Source of the DNA: Planctomycetota bacterium
GTDB lineage: Bacteria > Planctomycetota > B15-G4 > SIAN01
Assembly: GCA_016795285.1 (NCBI GenBank)
Contig: JAEUIC010000030.1
Location: 111,112-148,434, forward strand
DNA length: 37,323 nucleotides
Reading direction: 5' to 3'
Numbering within the stretch: the first letter of the stretch is position 1; every line of letters begins with the position of its first letter. This document shows, in pieces, positions 7,210 to 15,390 of the stretch. Below the pieces are notes generated by a model. That model saw only the letters and a program-made list of their open reading frames with translations, ran no database searches and was not told the DNA's origin. The position numbers and the translations under genes are program-made.

Positions 7210-8241
7210 ATGCGCCTCTCGACGAGCCTCCCGATCGCCTCGCTGCTGCTGGCCGCCGCCTGCTCGATCGCCGCCGACCCCGCGGCCGCGCCGGTCGCGC
7301 CGCTCGCCGCGCCGCCCGCCGTGGCCGTCAGCGCGCCGCTCACGCAGATCGACAGCGCCTACGCGCTCGCCGGCAGCGTCGCGCTCGAGGCGCGCCAGCC
7401 GCAGGAGTTCACCGGCCTCCACAACGTCTTCGCGCTCAGCCCGCAAGTCTGGTCGGGCGGTGAGCCGGAAGGCGAGGAGGCGTTCCGCAAGCTCGCCGAA
7501 CTCGGCGTGAAGACGATCGTCTCGGTCGACGGCAAGAAGCCCGACGCCGCGCTCGCCGCGAAGTACGGCATGCGCTACGTCCATCAGCCGATCGAGTACC
7601 GCGGCTTCACCGAGGACGAGCTGCTGGCGCTCACCAAGACCTACCGCGAGTGCGAGGGGCCCTTCTTCACCCACTGCTTCCACGGCAAGCACCGCGGCCC
7701 CGCCGCCGCCGCCATCGCGCGGCTGGTGGTCGACGGCGCGCCGCGCGAGCAGGCGATCGCCGAGATGCGGCAGTGGTGCGGCACCGCTCCCGAGTACGAG
7801 GGGCTCTACCGCGACGTCGCGATGCGGACGCTGCCCGACGTCGCGACCTCGCGCGCGTTCCTGTTCGACTTCCCGTCGGCGCGCACCTTCGGCGGCTTCC
7901 GCGAGTCGATGATCGACCTGTCGCGCCGCCACGACGCGCTGAAGAAGCTGGCGAAGCGCGACTTCGCCGCCGATCCGGCCCACCCCGACATCGACGCGCT
8001 CGAGTCGGCGACGCAGCTCGCCGAGGGGTTCGCCGTCAGCGCGACCCATGCCGAGATCTTCAGCCGGCCGGCCGACTTCCAGCAGTGGCTCGAGCTCTCG
8101 ATCGACGAGTCGGCGAAGTTCCGCGACGCGCTGCGCGAGGCGCGCGCCGGCTCGGCCGAGGCGCTGACCGCCAGCAAGAAGCACTTCGACCTGCTCTCGA
8201 AGGCGTGCAACGACTGCCACGCCGCCTACCGCAACCACTGA
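7210..8241 (+). CDS. Lipoprotein: tyrosine-phosphatase-like domain fused to cytochrome c'-like domain
   Basis: A 343-residue exported protein. The first 18 residues form a signal ending in LLLAAAC, a plausible lipobox with lipidation at the Cys. Residues about 65-200 resemble dual-specificity/DUF442-type phosphatases, with the P-loop HCFHGKHRG (C156-X5-R162). The C-terminal half (about 215-343) is helical and ends with CNDCH (C333, C336, H337) followed by AAYRN, the position and sequence expected of a class II (cytochrome c') heme-c site. It therefore looks like a periplasmic or membrane-anchored phosphatase fused to a heme domain. Substrate and redox function are unknown. The ATG at 7210 has GGAG upstream and places the signal at the very N-terminus; an ATG at 7138 is open but would bury it. 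Confidence 0.8.
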   Translation: MRLSTSLPIASLLLAAACSIAADPAAAPVAPLAAPPAVAVSAPLTQIDSAYALAGSVALEARQPQEFTGLHNVFALSPQVWSGGEPEGEEAFRKLAELGVKTIVSVDGKKPDAALAAKYGMRYVHQPIEYRGFTEDELLALTKTYRECEGPFFTHCFHGKHRGPAAAAIARLVVDGAPREQAIAEMRQWCGTAPEYEGLYRDVAMRTLPDVATSRAFLFDFPSARTFGGFRESMIDLSRRHDALKKLAKRDFAADPAHPDIDALESATQLAEGFAVSATHAEIFSRPADFQQWLELSIDESAKFRDALREARAGSAEALTASKKHFDLLSKACNDCHAAYRNH

Positions 8242-8242
8242 G

Positions 8243-8329
8243 CGGCATCCCGATCCGGGAGCGTTCCGCCGCTGCCCACCGCACACGGTGCGGAAGCCGT
8301 CGGCGGATCACTCCCGGAACGAAACGTCG
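8243..8329. repeat. 87-bp imperfect palindrome made of repeat copies B and C
   Basis: Copy B (8243-8293) and copy C (8279-8329) are inverted relative to each other and share the 15-bp self-complementary centre CCGCACACGGTGCGG. Both match the repeat at 1244-1294 (42 and 43 of 51 positions). The whole forms a long hairpin on either strand between two convergent genes: B starts two nt after the stop of the phosphatase-cytochrome gene, and C contains the last codons and stop of the gene ending at 8308. It probably acts as a bidirectional transcript-end structure and also looks like a dispersed repeat. Confidence 0.75.
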
Positions 8330-9063
8330 GGCTCGTCGGCGAAGGGGCCGTGGTCGCAGTCGTCCTCCTCGCGCGCGAGGTGGTCGTCGATCGCCTGCTG
8401 CCACGGCGCGAAGGTCGCGAAGTCCGGTTGCTCGCGCGCCTGCCAGTACCAGCCGAACTCGTGGCTCACCGCATTCGGCCGTCGCTCGGCCGAGTGGTCG
8501 GTGGTGCGCAGCAGGAAGAGCGCCTCGAGGTAGTAGGCGACGCTGTTCCAGCTGCCGATCGTCCCCTCGCGCCAGACGACGTGCGCCGTCTCGTGGAGGA
8601 TCAGCTCCGCCACCTCGGCCGGCGGCTTGCCCCACCCCTCGGCGCGCCGGAAGAGGCTGTTGTCGACGCGCTCGTCGCGCTCCGCGCCGGTCTCGCCGAC
8701 CACGAAGCCCCACTCGCGCTCCTGCGCGGCGAAGCCGGTCGCGACGCAGAGGTCGCCCCACGCCGTGCAGCGCACCGCGATCGGCCACGTGCCGCGTTCG
8801 GTGACGAACGCCATGCCGTCGCCGTCGTCGAGCGTGAAGCGGCCCGCCGGCAGCGAGCGGCGCCACGGCGACGCGAGGAAGTCGTTGGCGATCGCCACCG
8901 CCTCGCGCCACTTCGCAATCACGCTCTCCTGCTCCGCCTGCGGCACGCGCTGCGGCTCGATCGCGCGGATCGTCGCCGGCGTGATCGGCAGGTCGGCGCA
9001 ACCGCCTTGCAGCAGCAGCGGCGCCAGCAAGGCGGCGAAACCTCGCGATCGCAACACGCTCAT
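8308..9063 (-). CDS. Putative zinc-protease-like lipoprotein (HETAH)
   Basis: A 251-residue protein whose N-terminus is a lipoprotein signal (hydrophobic segment ending LLLQGGC, Cys at about residue 22). The centre has ILHETAHVVWREG, an HExxH motif (H157-H161) as in gluzincin-type metallopeptidases, followed about 15 residues later by NSVAYYLEALFLLR, which supplies a candidate third-ligand Glu. No family beyond this is recognised. The start at 9063 has AAGGAG seven nt upstream. Its final residues (VSFRE) are encoded inside repeat copy C. It lies 32 nt downstream of another exported HExxH protein on the same strand and is probably co-transcribed with it. Confidence 0.7.
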   Translation of the reverse strand: MSVLRSRGFAALLAPLLLQGGCADLPITPATIRAIEPQRVPQAEQESVIAKWREAVAIANDFLASPWRRSLPAGRFTLDDGDGMAFVTERGTWPIAVRCTAWGDLCVATGFAAQEREWGFVVGETGAERDERVDNSLFRRAEGWGKPPAEVAELILHETAHVVWREGTIGSWNSVAYYLEALFLLRTTDHSAERRPNAVSHEFGWYWQAREQPDFATFAPWQQAIDDHLAREEDDCDHGPFADEPDVSFRE

Positions 9064-9095
9064 TCCCGGCTCCTTCGTTCGCCTGCGATCCGCGC

Positions 9096-11900
9096 TCACT
9101 CTGCCAGCAGCGCGGCCGCGAGCCGCTTGCCCGCCTCGGAGCGCAACGCCGCCGCGGCGTCGGGCGGCACGACCGCGCGCAACAGGAGCCGCTCGACCTG
9201 CCAGCAGCGCTCGCCGGAGCCGAACAGCACGAGGCGCGCGGTGCCGTCGAACTTGAAGGTGAGGCGCGCCGTCTTGCCGCGGATCGTGGCGATCGTCTGC
9301 AGCGGACCGATCGCGAGCTTGCTGGCGATCGACTGGCCCGGCGCGAGCTGCCCCTCCGACGGCACCGCGGCGAGATCGGGTCGGCCGCGGTCGTAGCCGA
9401 TCAGCGACTGCAGCCCGTCGCAGAGGAGCAGGTCCTCGCTGCCGTCGACGACGAGCCCGAACTGGAAGCTCGCGCCGTTCATCGCCCCCTGATCGACCGA
9501 CTCGGCCACCACCAGCTCGAGCTCGATCTCGCTGCCCGCCGCGAACGGCAGCGGCACGACGACGTAGCCGGCCGGGGCCGGCCGCAGTCGCCCGTTCTCC
9601 GATCGCCACGCACGCGACTCGGGCACCTTCCGGTCGGTCGCCTCCAGCACGGAGCGCAGCAACGCGGGATACGGCTGCGGCGCGAAGTCGCCCGCCTCCT
9701 CGGGCCGCTCGAACTTCCACTCGAGCGCGACGCGCCGCGGCGCATCGGCGGCGCCGCCGGCCGCCGGCGGTTCCGCCGTCGTCGTGCCGCGGCAGCTCGC
9801 CGCCAGCGACTGCTCGAGCGAAAGGTGGGTCGCGAGTCGCTCCGCCAACAGCGCGCGCAGCGGCTCCGCGACGTGGTTCGCCAGCTGGCTGCCGCGCGCC
9901 TTCGGCCACTGCGCGCGCGCCGCCGCCTCGAGGTCGGCCGGTGCGCTCCGCACGATCCGGCCGAGCGCCGCCGCGACGGCCAGCTCGCGCAGCAGCGCCT
10001 CGCCCTCGCCGAGCAGCGCCTGCAACGGCTTCGCCAGCGCGCCGCCGGCCCGCTTGCCCGCATCGCGCGCCTTCTTCATGTCGCCGCCGAGCAGCTCGAG
10101 CAGCGCCGCCGCCACCGCGCCGCGCTCGCCCTTGTCGCCGTTGGTGCGCAGCAGGAAGGCGAGGCGACCCGGCAGCAGCTCCGCGCGCGGCAGCTCGCGC
10201 CGCGCGCCGCCCGCTTCGACCACCACCTTCGCATCGTCGAACTCGACGACCTTGCCCTTCAGCCCTTCGTCGAAGAGCGCCGCGTTGCCCTGCTGCTTCA
10301 GCTTGGCGAACAGCGCCGCGAGTTCGCGCTCGAGGGCGTCGGCCAGCTCGCGATCGCCGTCGGCCGCCGCGAAGAGGTTGGCGCCGTCGCGCAGTCCCGC
10401 CTCGACGAAGCGCTGCCAGCGCAGCGCGCGCTGCGTGGTCGCCGGCAGCTCGGCCGCCCGCACCAGCCCGTCGAGCGCCGTGACGTGGTCGAACTGGCGA
10501 GCGGCGGGCGTGGCTCGCGCGGTGCGCGCCGCCGCCTCCTGCAGTTGCGTCGCTTCGCGCGCCACCGGGTCGCGCTTCTCCAGCAGCTCGCGCCCGTAGA
10601 GTTCGAGCTCCGCCTCGAGCGGCAGCGTCAGCACCTCGCCGAGCCGCGCCTTGAACGCCTCGAGCCCGCCGCGGCCGTTCAGCTCGTCCTTCAGGTAGTC
10701 GCGGAAACGGTCCCTGTAGCGGCCGTCGCGTGTCTGGTGGAGCCAGAGGATGAAGAGGTAGGCGTCGGCATAGAAGCGGCTCATCAGGAACGCCACCGCT
10801 TCGGGCGCGACGCCGCCGAGCCGCTGGCGCGAGACGCGGGCGGCGAGCTCTGCGACGGCACCGCCGTCCTTCGCGACGAGCCAGTCGCCGTGGTCGATGC
10901 GCAGCTCGCCGGTGGCGAGCTTCACCTTCGCCAGCGTCTCGCGCACGCGCGCCGACCAGAGCGGATCGAAGAAGACGGTGCGCTCGTCGCGGCGCTTCCA
11001 GCACGAGAGGTACTCGGGCAGCCCCTCGTTGATCCAGTGCGAGCGGATCGTGGCGAGACCGCCGTGAACGTGGGCATCGAGCCAGGCGTGGGTCAGTTCG
11101 TGCAGCAGCGTCTGCACCCCGTCGAGGAAGGCTTCACCGGAGGTGCTGCTCGGCGACCAGGTGAAGGCGAAGCGCTGCTGCAGCGAGTAGTGCGCGCGCA
11201 CGCCCAGCACGCTCTCGCCGCCGCCGTACTCGCGGAAGAAGCGGGCGTAGGACGCCTCGTCCTGCAGCACCCAGACGATGTAGTGCGGCGGCGCGGGGAT
11301 CGGCCCGATCGGCGCCGCGCTCTCCGGCATCGGCTCGATCAGCGGAGCGATCTCCTGTTCGAGCTTGGCGAGGAAGCCGGAGAGGAAGGGCGCATACGAG
11401 TCGGCGATGCGCTGCGCACGCTGCTCGTCCTCCTGGTCGTTGCGGCCCGGCACCTCGATGAAGAGGGCGAACGGGCGCGTCTCCTCGCGGACGCGGTAGC
11501 GCAGGTCGGCGAAGAAGGGTTCGCGCGCCAGGCTCGTGCGCGTGTGGTCGATGCGCGCGAGGTAGGGGTCCTTCTCGGCAGCGGCATGGCGCGCCTCGAT
11601 GGCGGGCGCCAGCTTCTTCCACTCGGCCTGCAGCGCGGCGCGCTCGGCGGCGGTGACCGCCTTGCCTCTCTTGGCGAGGAGCGACTTCAACATCCACGCC
11701 TGGCGCCAGCCGCTCATCTCGCCGAAGCGCGGCAGCTCGACGTCGGGATCGAACGGGCCCGACTGGGCGCGCGCCGAGGCGTTCGCCACGCCGAGCAGCA
11801 GCAGCGCGAGCCATGCGAGTCGCGCGAGCGACGCCGGACCAAGGCGGCGGAGCGCGGCGCGCCCTGCCGATCCGTGCCGTGACACGAGTCGGAAGACCAT
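9096..11900 (-). CDS. Large exported HExxH protein (DUF1570-like)
   Basis: A 934-residue protein with an N-terminal signal (hydrophobic stretch LARLAWLALLLLGVANASARA). Around residues 190-420 is a DUF1570-like putative peptidase region: YIVWVLQDEASYARFFREY, then LLHELTHAWLDAHV with the HExxH motif (H267-H271), and WINEGLPEYLS, which supplies the downstream Glu typical of gluzincins. The remainder, about 500 residues, is helical and Ala/Arg-rich followed by a beta-rich C-terminal part; I do not recognise it. The start at 11900 has a GGGGGA Shine-Dalgarno sequence eight nt upstream and puts the signal peptide first. It is divergent from the operon starting at 12094. Confidence 0.78.
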   Translation of the reverse strand: MVFRLVSRHGSAGRAALRRLGPASLARLAWLALLLLGVANASARAQSGPFDPDVELPRFGEMSGWRQAWMLKSLLAKRGKAVTAAERAALQAEWKKLAPAIEARHAAAEKDPYLARIDHTRTSLAREPFFADLRYRVREETRPFALFIEVPGRNDQEDEQRAQRIADSYAPFLSGFLAKLEQEIAPLIEPMPESAAPIGPIPAPPHYIVWVLQDEASYARFFREYGGGESVLGVRAHYSLQQRFAFTWSPSSTSGEAFLDGVQTLLHELTHAWLDAHVHGGLATIRSHWINEGLPEYLSCWKRRDERTVFFDPLWSARVRETLAKVKLATGELRIDHGDWLVAKDGGAVAELAARVSRQRLGGVAPEAVAFLMSRFYADAYLFILWLHQTRDGRYRDRFRDYLKDELNGRGGLEAFKARLGEVLTLPLEAELELYGRELLEKRDPVAREATQLQEAAARTARATPAARQFDHVTALDGLVRAAELPATTQRALRWQRFVEAGLRDGANLFAAADGDRELADALERELAALFAKLKQQGNAALFDEGLKGKVVEFDDAKVVVEAGGARRELPRAELLPGRLAFLLRTNGDKGERGAVAAALLELLGGDMKKARDAGKRAGGALAKPLQALLGEGEALLRELAVAAALGRIVRSAPADLEAAARAQWPKARGSQLANHVAEPLRALLAERLATHLSLEQSLAASCRGTTTAEPPAAGGAADAPRRVALEWKFERPEEAGDFAPQPYPALLRSVLEATDRKVPESRAWRSENGRLRPAPAGYVVVPLPFAAGSEIELELVVAESVDQGAMNGASFQFGLVVDGSEDLLLCDGLQSLIGYDRGRPDLAAVPSEGQLAPGQSIASKLAIGPLQTIATIRGKTARLTFKFDGTARLVLFGSGERCWQVERLLLRAVVPPDAAAALRSEAGKRLAAALLAE

Positions 11901-12023
11901 CGTGATTCCCCCTTCGAACCTCGCGCGCGATGGTACGGGGCGGTGCGGGGAACCGGTGCGGCCGGGAGCGAACGGCCCGCCCTCCGCGCCGGGCGGTCGC
12001 GTCCCCCCGCGAGGCGCGCTTTG

Positions 12024-12037
12024 ATCGGACGTCCGAT
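12024..12037. promoter_or_regulatory. 14-bp perfect palindrome, candidate operator
   Basis: ATCGGACGTCCGAT is fully self-complementary. It lies in the 193-bp gap between the divergent genes starting at 11900 and 12094, in AT-richer sequence than its surroundings. This is what a dimeric regulator site for the sigma/rhamnose operon would look like. The regulator is unknown. Confidence 0.4.
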
Positions 12038-12055
12038 TTTCCGGGATGGCGTCGC

Positions 12056-12079
12056 CGTCCCCCCGCTCTGACGGGGACG
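12056..12079 (+). other. Hairpin directly before the ribosome-binding site of the 12094 gene
   Basis: CGTCCCC (12056-12062) can pair with GGGGACG (12073-12079), with a 10-nt loop. It ends one base before the AAGGAG Shine-Dalgarno sequence (12081-12086). It could modulate translation initiation or stabilise the 5' end. Confidence 0.3.
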
Positions 12080-12093
12080 AAAGGAGACCGGCG

Positions 12094-12699
12094 ATGACCA
12101 CGACACGGGACGATCTCGAGGCGTACGAAGCGGCGTTCGACCGGCACGCGGCCGTGCGGGCGGAGGCGATCGACTGGAACCGGCTCGAGCGGCGCGTCCG
12201 CTGGCAGCTCGGCGCGCCCGGTCGGCAACTGCTGGTCAGCCTCGCCGTGGTGGGGCTGATGATCGCGCTGGCGATCGGCGGCCGGCCGCACCACTGGCTC
12301 GGCGCGCTCGGCCTGCTGTTGGCGTCGGTGCCGGGGCGGGTCGCCGCGTGGCGCAAGCGGCGGCGCGAGCTGCTCGGGCTCGAGGGCGAGGTCGACCTGC
12401 GCGCGCTCTGCGCCAAGGAGGCGACCCGCAGCCGTTCGCTCGCCGTGATCCAGATGGTGCTCGTGGCGGTGGTCTCGCTGCTCTTCCTGGCGAGCGGCAC
12501 CATCGCGTGGCTGGTCGGCAAGTCGCCGGTGCCGGGCTTCGTCGCGGGCGCGCTCGGGCTGGCGTGGAGCGTGGCGACTTTCTTCGTCCGCCTGCCGCGG
12601 CTCTCGCGCGAGTCGTCGCAGTTCGAGGAGGAGGCGGCCGCGCCGACCGCTTCGGCGAGCGAGGACGACTCGACGGGAGCGGCGACCGATGGCCGCTGA
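12094..12699 (+). CDS. Small membrane protein, about four helices, leading the sigma/rhamnose operon
   Basis: A 201-residue protein that I do not recognise. About 48 charged residues come first (DDLEAYEAAFDRHAAVRAEAI). Two hydrophobic segments follow (about 49-68 and 71-90), then a basic cytoplasmic-type loop with RKRRREL, two more segments (about 118-142 and 148-166), and an acidic Ser/Ala tail. A good AAGGAG precedes the ATG. Its 3' end overlaps the start of the sigma-factor gene by 11 nt, so translational coupling is likely. By position it could be the membrane partner (anti-sigma) of that sigma factor, but it has no HxxxCxxC zinc motif; this role is inference only. Confidence 0.75.
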   Translation: MTTTRDDLEAYEAAFDRHAAVRAEAIDWNRLERRVRWQLGAPGRQLLVSLAVVGLMIALAIGGRPHHWLGALGLLLASVPGRVAAWRKRRRELLGLEGEVDLRALCAKEATRSRSLAVIQMVLVAVVSLLFLASGTIAWLVGKSPVPGFVAGALGLAWSVATFFVRLPRLSRESSQFEEEAAAPTASASEDDSTGAATDGR

Positions 12700-13315
12700 T
12701 CCCGACGGCGAGCTGCTGTTGCGGCTGCGCGACGACCGGGCCGAGGTGCGCCGCCTCGCCGAGCACGAGCTCTTCGAGCGCTTCCGCGGGCCGGTCGCGC
12801 GGCTGCTCCATCGCATGCTGGGCGACGACCTCGACGACTGCCTGCAGGAGGTCTTCGTCGACCTCTTCCGCGGCCTGCGCGGCTTCGCCGGCGCGGCCAA
12901 GCTCTCGACCTGGGTGTGGCGCGTCGCGCTGCGGCGCAGCTGGAAGTGCTCGGCGGAGCGGCGGCGCGTCGAGCGCGGGCGCGAGGAGGAGGCGCCGCCG
13001 ATCGAGCAAGCGGTCGCGCCGCGGTCGGCCGGCGACGTCGAGGCAGCGGTCGCCGGCGACGAACTCGCCCGCCGCTTCGCGGCCGCGCTGCAGCGGCTCG
13101 ACCTCGACCAGCGCACCGTGCTGGCGCTCGCCGCGCGCGACGGCCTCGCCCCGGCCGAGATGGCCGAAGTGCTCGGCCTCCCGCTCGGCACGGTCCACTC
13201 GCGCCTCGGCCGCGCGCGCGCGCGCATGCGCGAGCTGCTCGGGCTCTGCGAGGCGGGGGTGGCCCCATCGCTTAACGTGCCGCCCCTTCGAAGCAGGAGG
13301 AACGGCGCGCCATGA
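12689..13315 (+). CDS. ECF-type RNA polymerase sigma factor
   Basis: A 208-residue protein. Region 2 is seen as DDLDDCLQEVFVDLFRGLRGF followed by STWVWRVALRR. Region 4 is LDLDQRTVLALAARDGLAPAEMAEVLGLP plus GTVHSRLGRARARMREL, with the usual region-4 helix-turn-helix. The acidic linker between them is normal for ECF (group 4) sigma factors. The last 22 residues (from CEAGV on) are not conserved and lie over the ribosome-binding region of the next gene. The ATG overlaps the preceding membrane-protein gene by 11 nt, and its stop overlaps the rhaD start (ATGA). This embeds the sigma factor in a catabolic operon, which is unusual. Target promoters cannot be read from the window. Confidence 0.85.
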   Translation: MAADPDGELLLRLRDDRAEVRRLAEHELFERFRGPVARLLHRMLGDDLDDCLQEVFVDLFRGLRGFAGAAKLSTWVWRVALRRSWKCSAERRRVERGREEEAPPIEQAVAPRSAGDVEAAVAGDELARRFAAALQRLDLDQRTVLALAARDGLAPAEMAEVLGLPLGTVHSRLGRARARMRELLGLCEAGVAPSLNVPPLRSRRNGAP

Positions 13316-15390
13316 GCGAACGGATCGAGAGCCGCTGGGTCGATGAAGAGACGGCGGGCTTGAGCGAGGAGCAGCTGCTGATCTACCGGTCGCAGCGGCT
13401 CGGCAACGACTTGCGCATCACCAACTACGGCGGCGGCAACACCTCGGCGAAGGTGCGCATGGCCGATCCGCTGACCGGCGAGCCGGTCGAGGTGCTCTGG
13501 GTGAAGGGGTCGGGCGGCGACATCGCCAGCGCCGGCCTCGACGGCTACGCGACGCTCTACCTCGACAAGGTGCTCGCGCTCGAGCAGCGCTACCGCGGCA
13601 AGGAGCACGAGGACGAGATCCCCGGCCTCTACCCGCACTGCACCTTCAACCTGAACCCGCGCGCGGCGTCGATCGACACGCCGCTGCACGCCTTCGTGCC
13701 GTTCCGCCACGTCGACCACATGCACCCCGACGCGGTGATCGCCATCGCGACGGCCGCCGACGGCGAGGCGGTGACGAAGCAGGTGTGGGGCGGGCGGGTC
13801 GGTTGGATCGGCTGGCAGCGGCCCGGCTTCGACCTCGGGTTGAAGATCCGCGCGGCGCTGCGCGCGAATCCGAAGCTCGAAGGGTGCGTGCTGCAGAACC
13901 ACGGCCTGATCCACTGGGCCGACACGTCGAAGGCGTGCTACGAGCGGGCGCTCGAGCTGGTGAACGCCGCGATCGAGTTCCTCGCGCGCAAGCCGGTCCA
14001 CCTGTTCGGCGGTCCGAAGGTGAGCGCGCGCACGACGGAAGAGCGGCGCGCCTTCGTCGCCGCGCTGGCGCCGGCGCTGCGCGGCAAGCTCTCGCGGTTG
14101 CAGCGCAAGGTCGGCCACCTCGACGATACGCGTGAAGTGCTCGACTTCGTGTCGAGCAAGGAGGCGGCGCGCCTCGCGGCGATCGGCACGAGCTGCCCCG
14201 ACCACTTCCTGCGCACCAAGATCTGGCCGCTCCACGTGGCGATGGACGCGACCACGACGCCCGAGGCGCTGGCGGCGCGGCTCGATCCGCTGCTCGACGC
14301 CTACGTCGCGCGCTACCGCGCCTATTGGGAGGCGTGCAAGCGGCCCGACTCGCCGACGCTGCGCGATCCCTATCCGGTCGTGCTGATGCTGCCGGGCATC
14401 GGGATGCTCTCGTTCGGCAAGGACAAGAGCTTCGCGCGCCAGGCGAGCGAGTTCTGGGTCAACGCGATCCACGTGATGGACGGCGCGGAGAAGCTCGGCG
14501 GCTACCGCGGGCTGCCCGATGCCGAGGCGTTCTCGATCGAGTACTGGCTGCTCGAGGAGGCGAAGCTGAAGCGCCTGCCGCCCGAGCGGCCGCTGTCGCG
14601 CAAGGTGGCGCTGATCACCGGCGGCGCGGGCGGGATCGGCAAGGCGAGCGCGCGCCGGCTGCTGCGCGACGGGGCGGTCGCGGTGCTGGCCGATCTCGAT
14701 GCGGCGGCGCTCTCGACGGCCGAGGCGGAGCTCGTGAAGGAGTTCGGGCGCGACGCGGTGAGGAGCGTCTTCGCCGACGTGCGCGACGAGGCGAGCGTGG
14801 TGGCGGCGGTGCAGCGCGCCTGCGTCGAGTACGGCGGCTTCGACATCGTGGTGCTCTGCGCGGGGCTCGCGTCGGCGGCGCCGATCGAGGAGACGACGCT
14901 CGAGCTGTGGAAGCGGAACCTCGACGTGCTGGCGACCGGCTACTTCCTCTTCGCGCGCGAGGGGTTCAAGGTGCTGAAGCAGCAGGGGCTCGGCGGCTCG
15001 ATCGTCTCGATCGCCAGCAAGAACGCGCTGGCGGCCTCGCCCAACGCCGCGGCCTACTGCACTGCGAAGGCGGCCGAGCTGCACCTCGCGCGCTGCTTGG
15101 CGCTCGAAGGGGCGGCGCACGGGATCCGCGTGAACACCGTCAATCCCGACGCCGTGCTGCGCGGCAGCAAGATCTGGCAGGGCGACTGGCGCAAGGAGCG
15201 AGCGGCGGCCTACGGCGTCGGCGAGCAGGACTTGGAGGAGCTCTACCGCAAGCGGAGCCTCCTGCAGCGGAACGTCTACCCCGAGGATGTCGCCGAGGCG
15301 GTCGCGTGGTTCGCCGGCGAGGCGAGCGCCAAGTCGACCGGCAACGTGCTGAACGTCGACGCCGGCAACAAGGAGGCGTTCCCGCGGTGA
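13312..15390 (+). CDS. rhaD: Bifunctional rhamnulose-1-phosphate aldolase / short-chain dehydrogenase
   Basis: A 692-residue two-domain enzyme. Residues about 1-425 are a class II (zinc, AraD/FucA type) aldolase, with TNYGGGNTSAK, KGSGGDIAS, the metal-binding HVDHMHPDAV and a later LQNHGLI. Residues about 430-690 are a short-chain dehydrogenase with TGGAGGIGKA (from about T436), a central CAGLAS, and catalytic YCTAK (Y582, K586). This is the aldolase/dehydrogenase arrangement of the RhaD/YuxG type: it splits L-rhamnulose-1-phosphate into dihydroxyacetone phosphate and L-lactaldehyde, and the second domain acts on the lactaldehyde. The following lutABC genes fit oxidation to lactate. AGGAGG lies 12 nt before the ATG, and the start overlaps the sigma-factor stop. 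Confidence 0.88.
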   Translation: MSERIESRWVDEETAGLSEEQLLIYRSQRLGNDLRITNYGGGNTSAKVRMADPLTGEPVEVLWVKGSGGDIASAGLDGYATLYLDKVLALEQRYRGKEHEDEIPGLYPHCTFNLNPRAASIDTPLHAFVPFRHVDHMHPDAVIAIATAADGEAVTKQVWGGRVGWIGWQRPGFDLGLKIRAALRANPKLEGCVLQNHGLIHWADTSKACYERALELVNAAIEFLARKPVHLFGGPKVSARTTEERRAFVAALAPALRGKLSRLQRKVGHLDDTREVLDFVSSKEAARLAAIGTSCPDHFLRTKIWPLHVAMDATTTPEALAARLDPLLDAYVARYRAYWEACKRPDSPTLRDPYPVVLMLPGIGMLSFGKDKSFARQASEFWVNAIHVMDGAEKLGGYRGLPDAEAFSIEYWLLEEAKLKRLPPERPLSRKVALITGGAGGIGKASARRLLRDGAVAVLADLDAAALSTAEAELVKEFGRDAVRSVFADVRDEASVVAAVQRACVEYGGFDIVVLCAGLASAAPIEETTLELWKRNLDVLATGYFLFAREGFKVLKQQGLGGSIVSIASKNALAASPNAAAYCTAKAAELHLARCLALEGAAHGIRVNTVNPDAVLRGSKIWQGDWRKERAAAYGVGEQDLEELYRKRSLLQRNVYPEDVAEAVAWFAGEASAKSTGNVLNVDAGNKEAFPR

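Noticed and set aside
11901..13268. N-terminal extension of the large HExxH protein upstream of 11900
   Set aside because: The extension is antisense to the sigma-factor and membrane-protein genes, and would bury the signal peptide. The ATG at 11900 has a good Shine-Dalgarno sequence.
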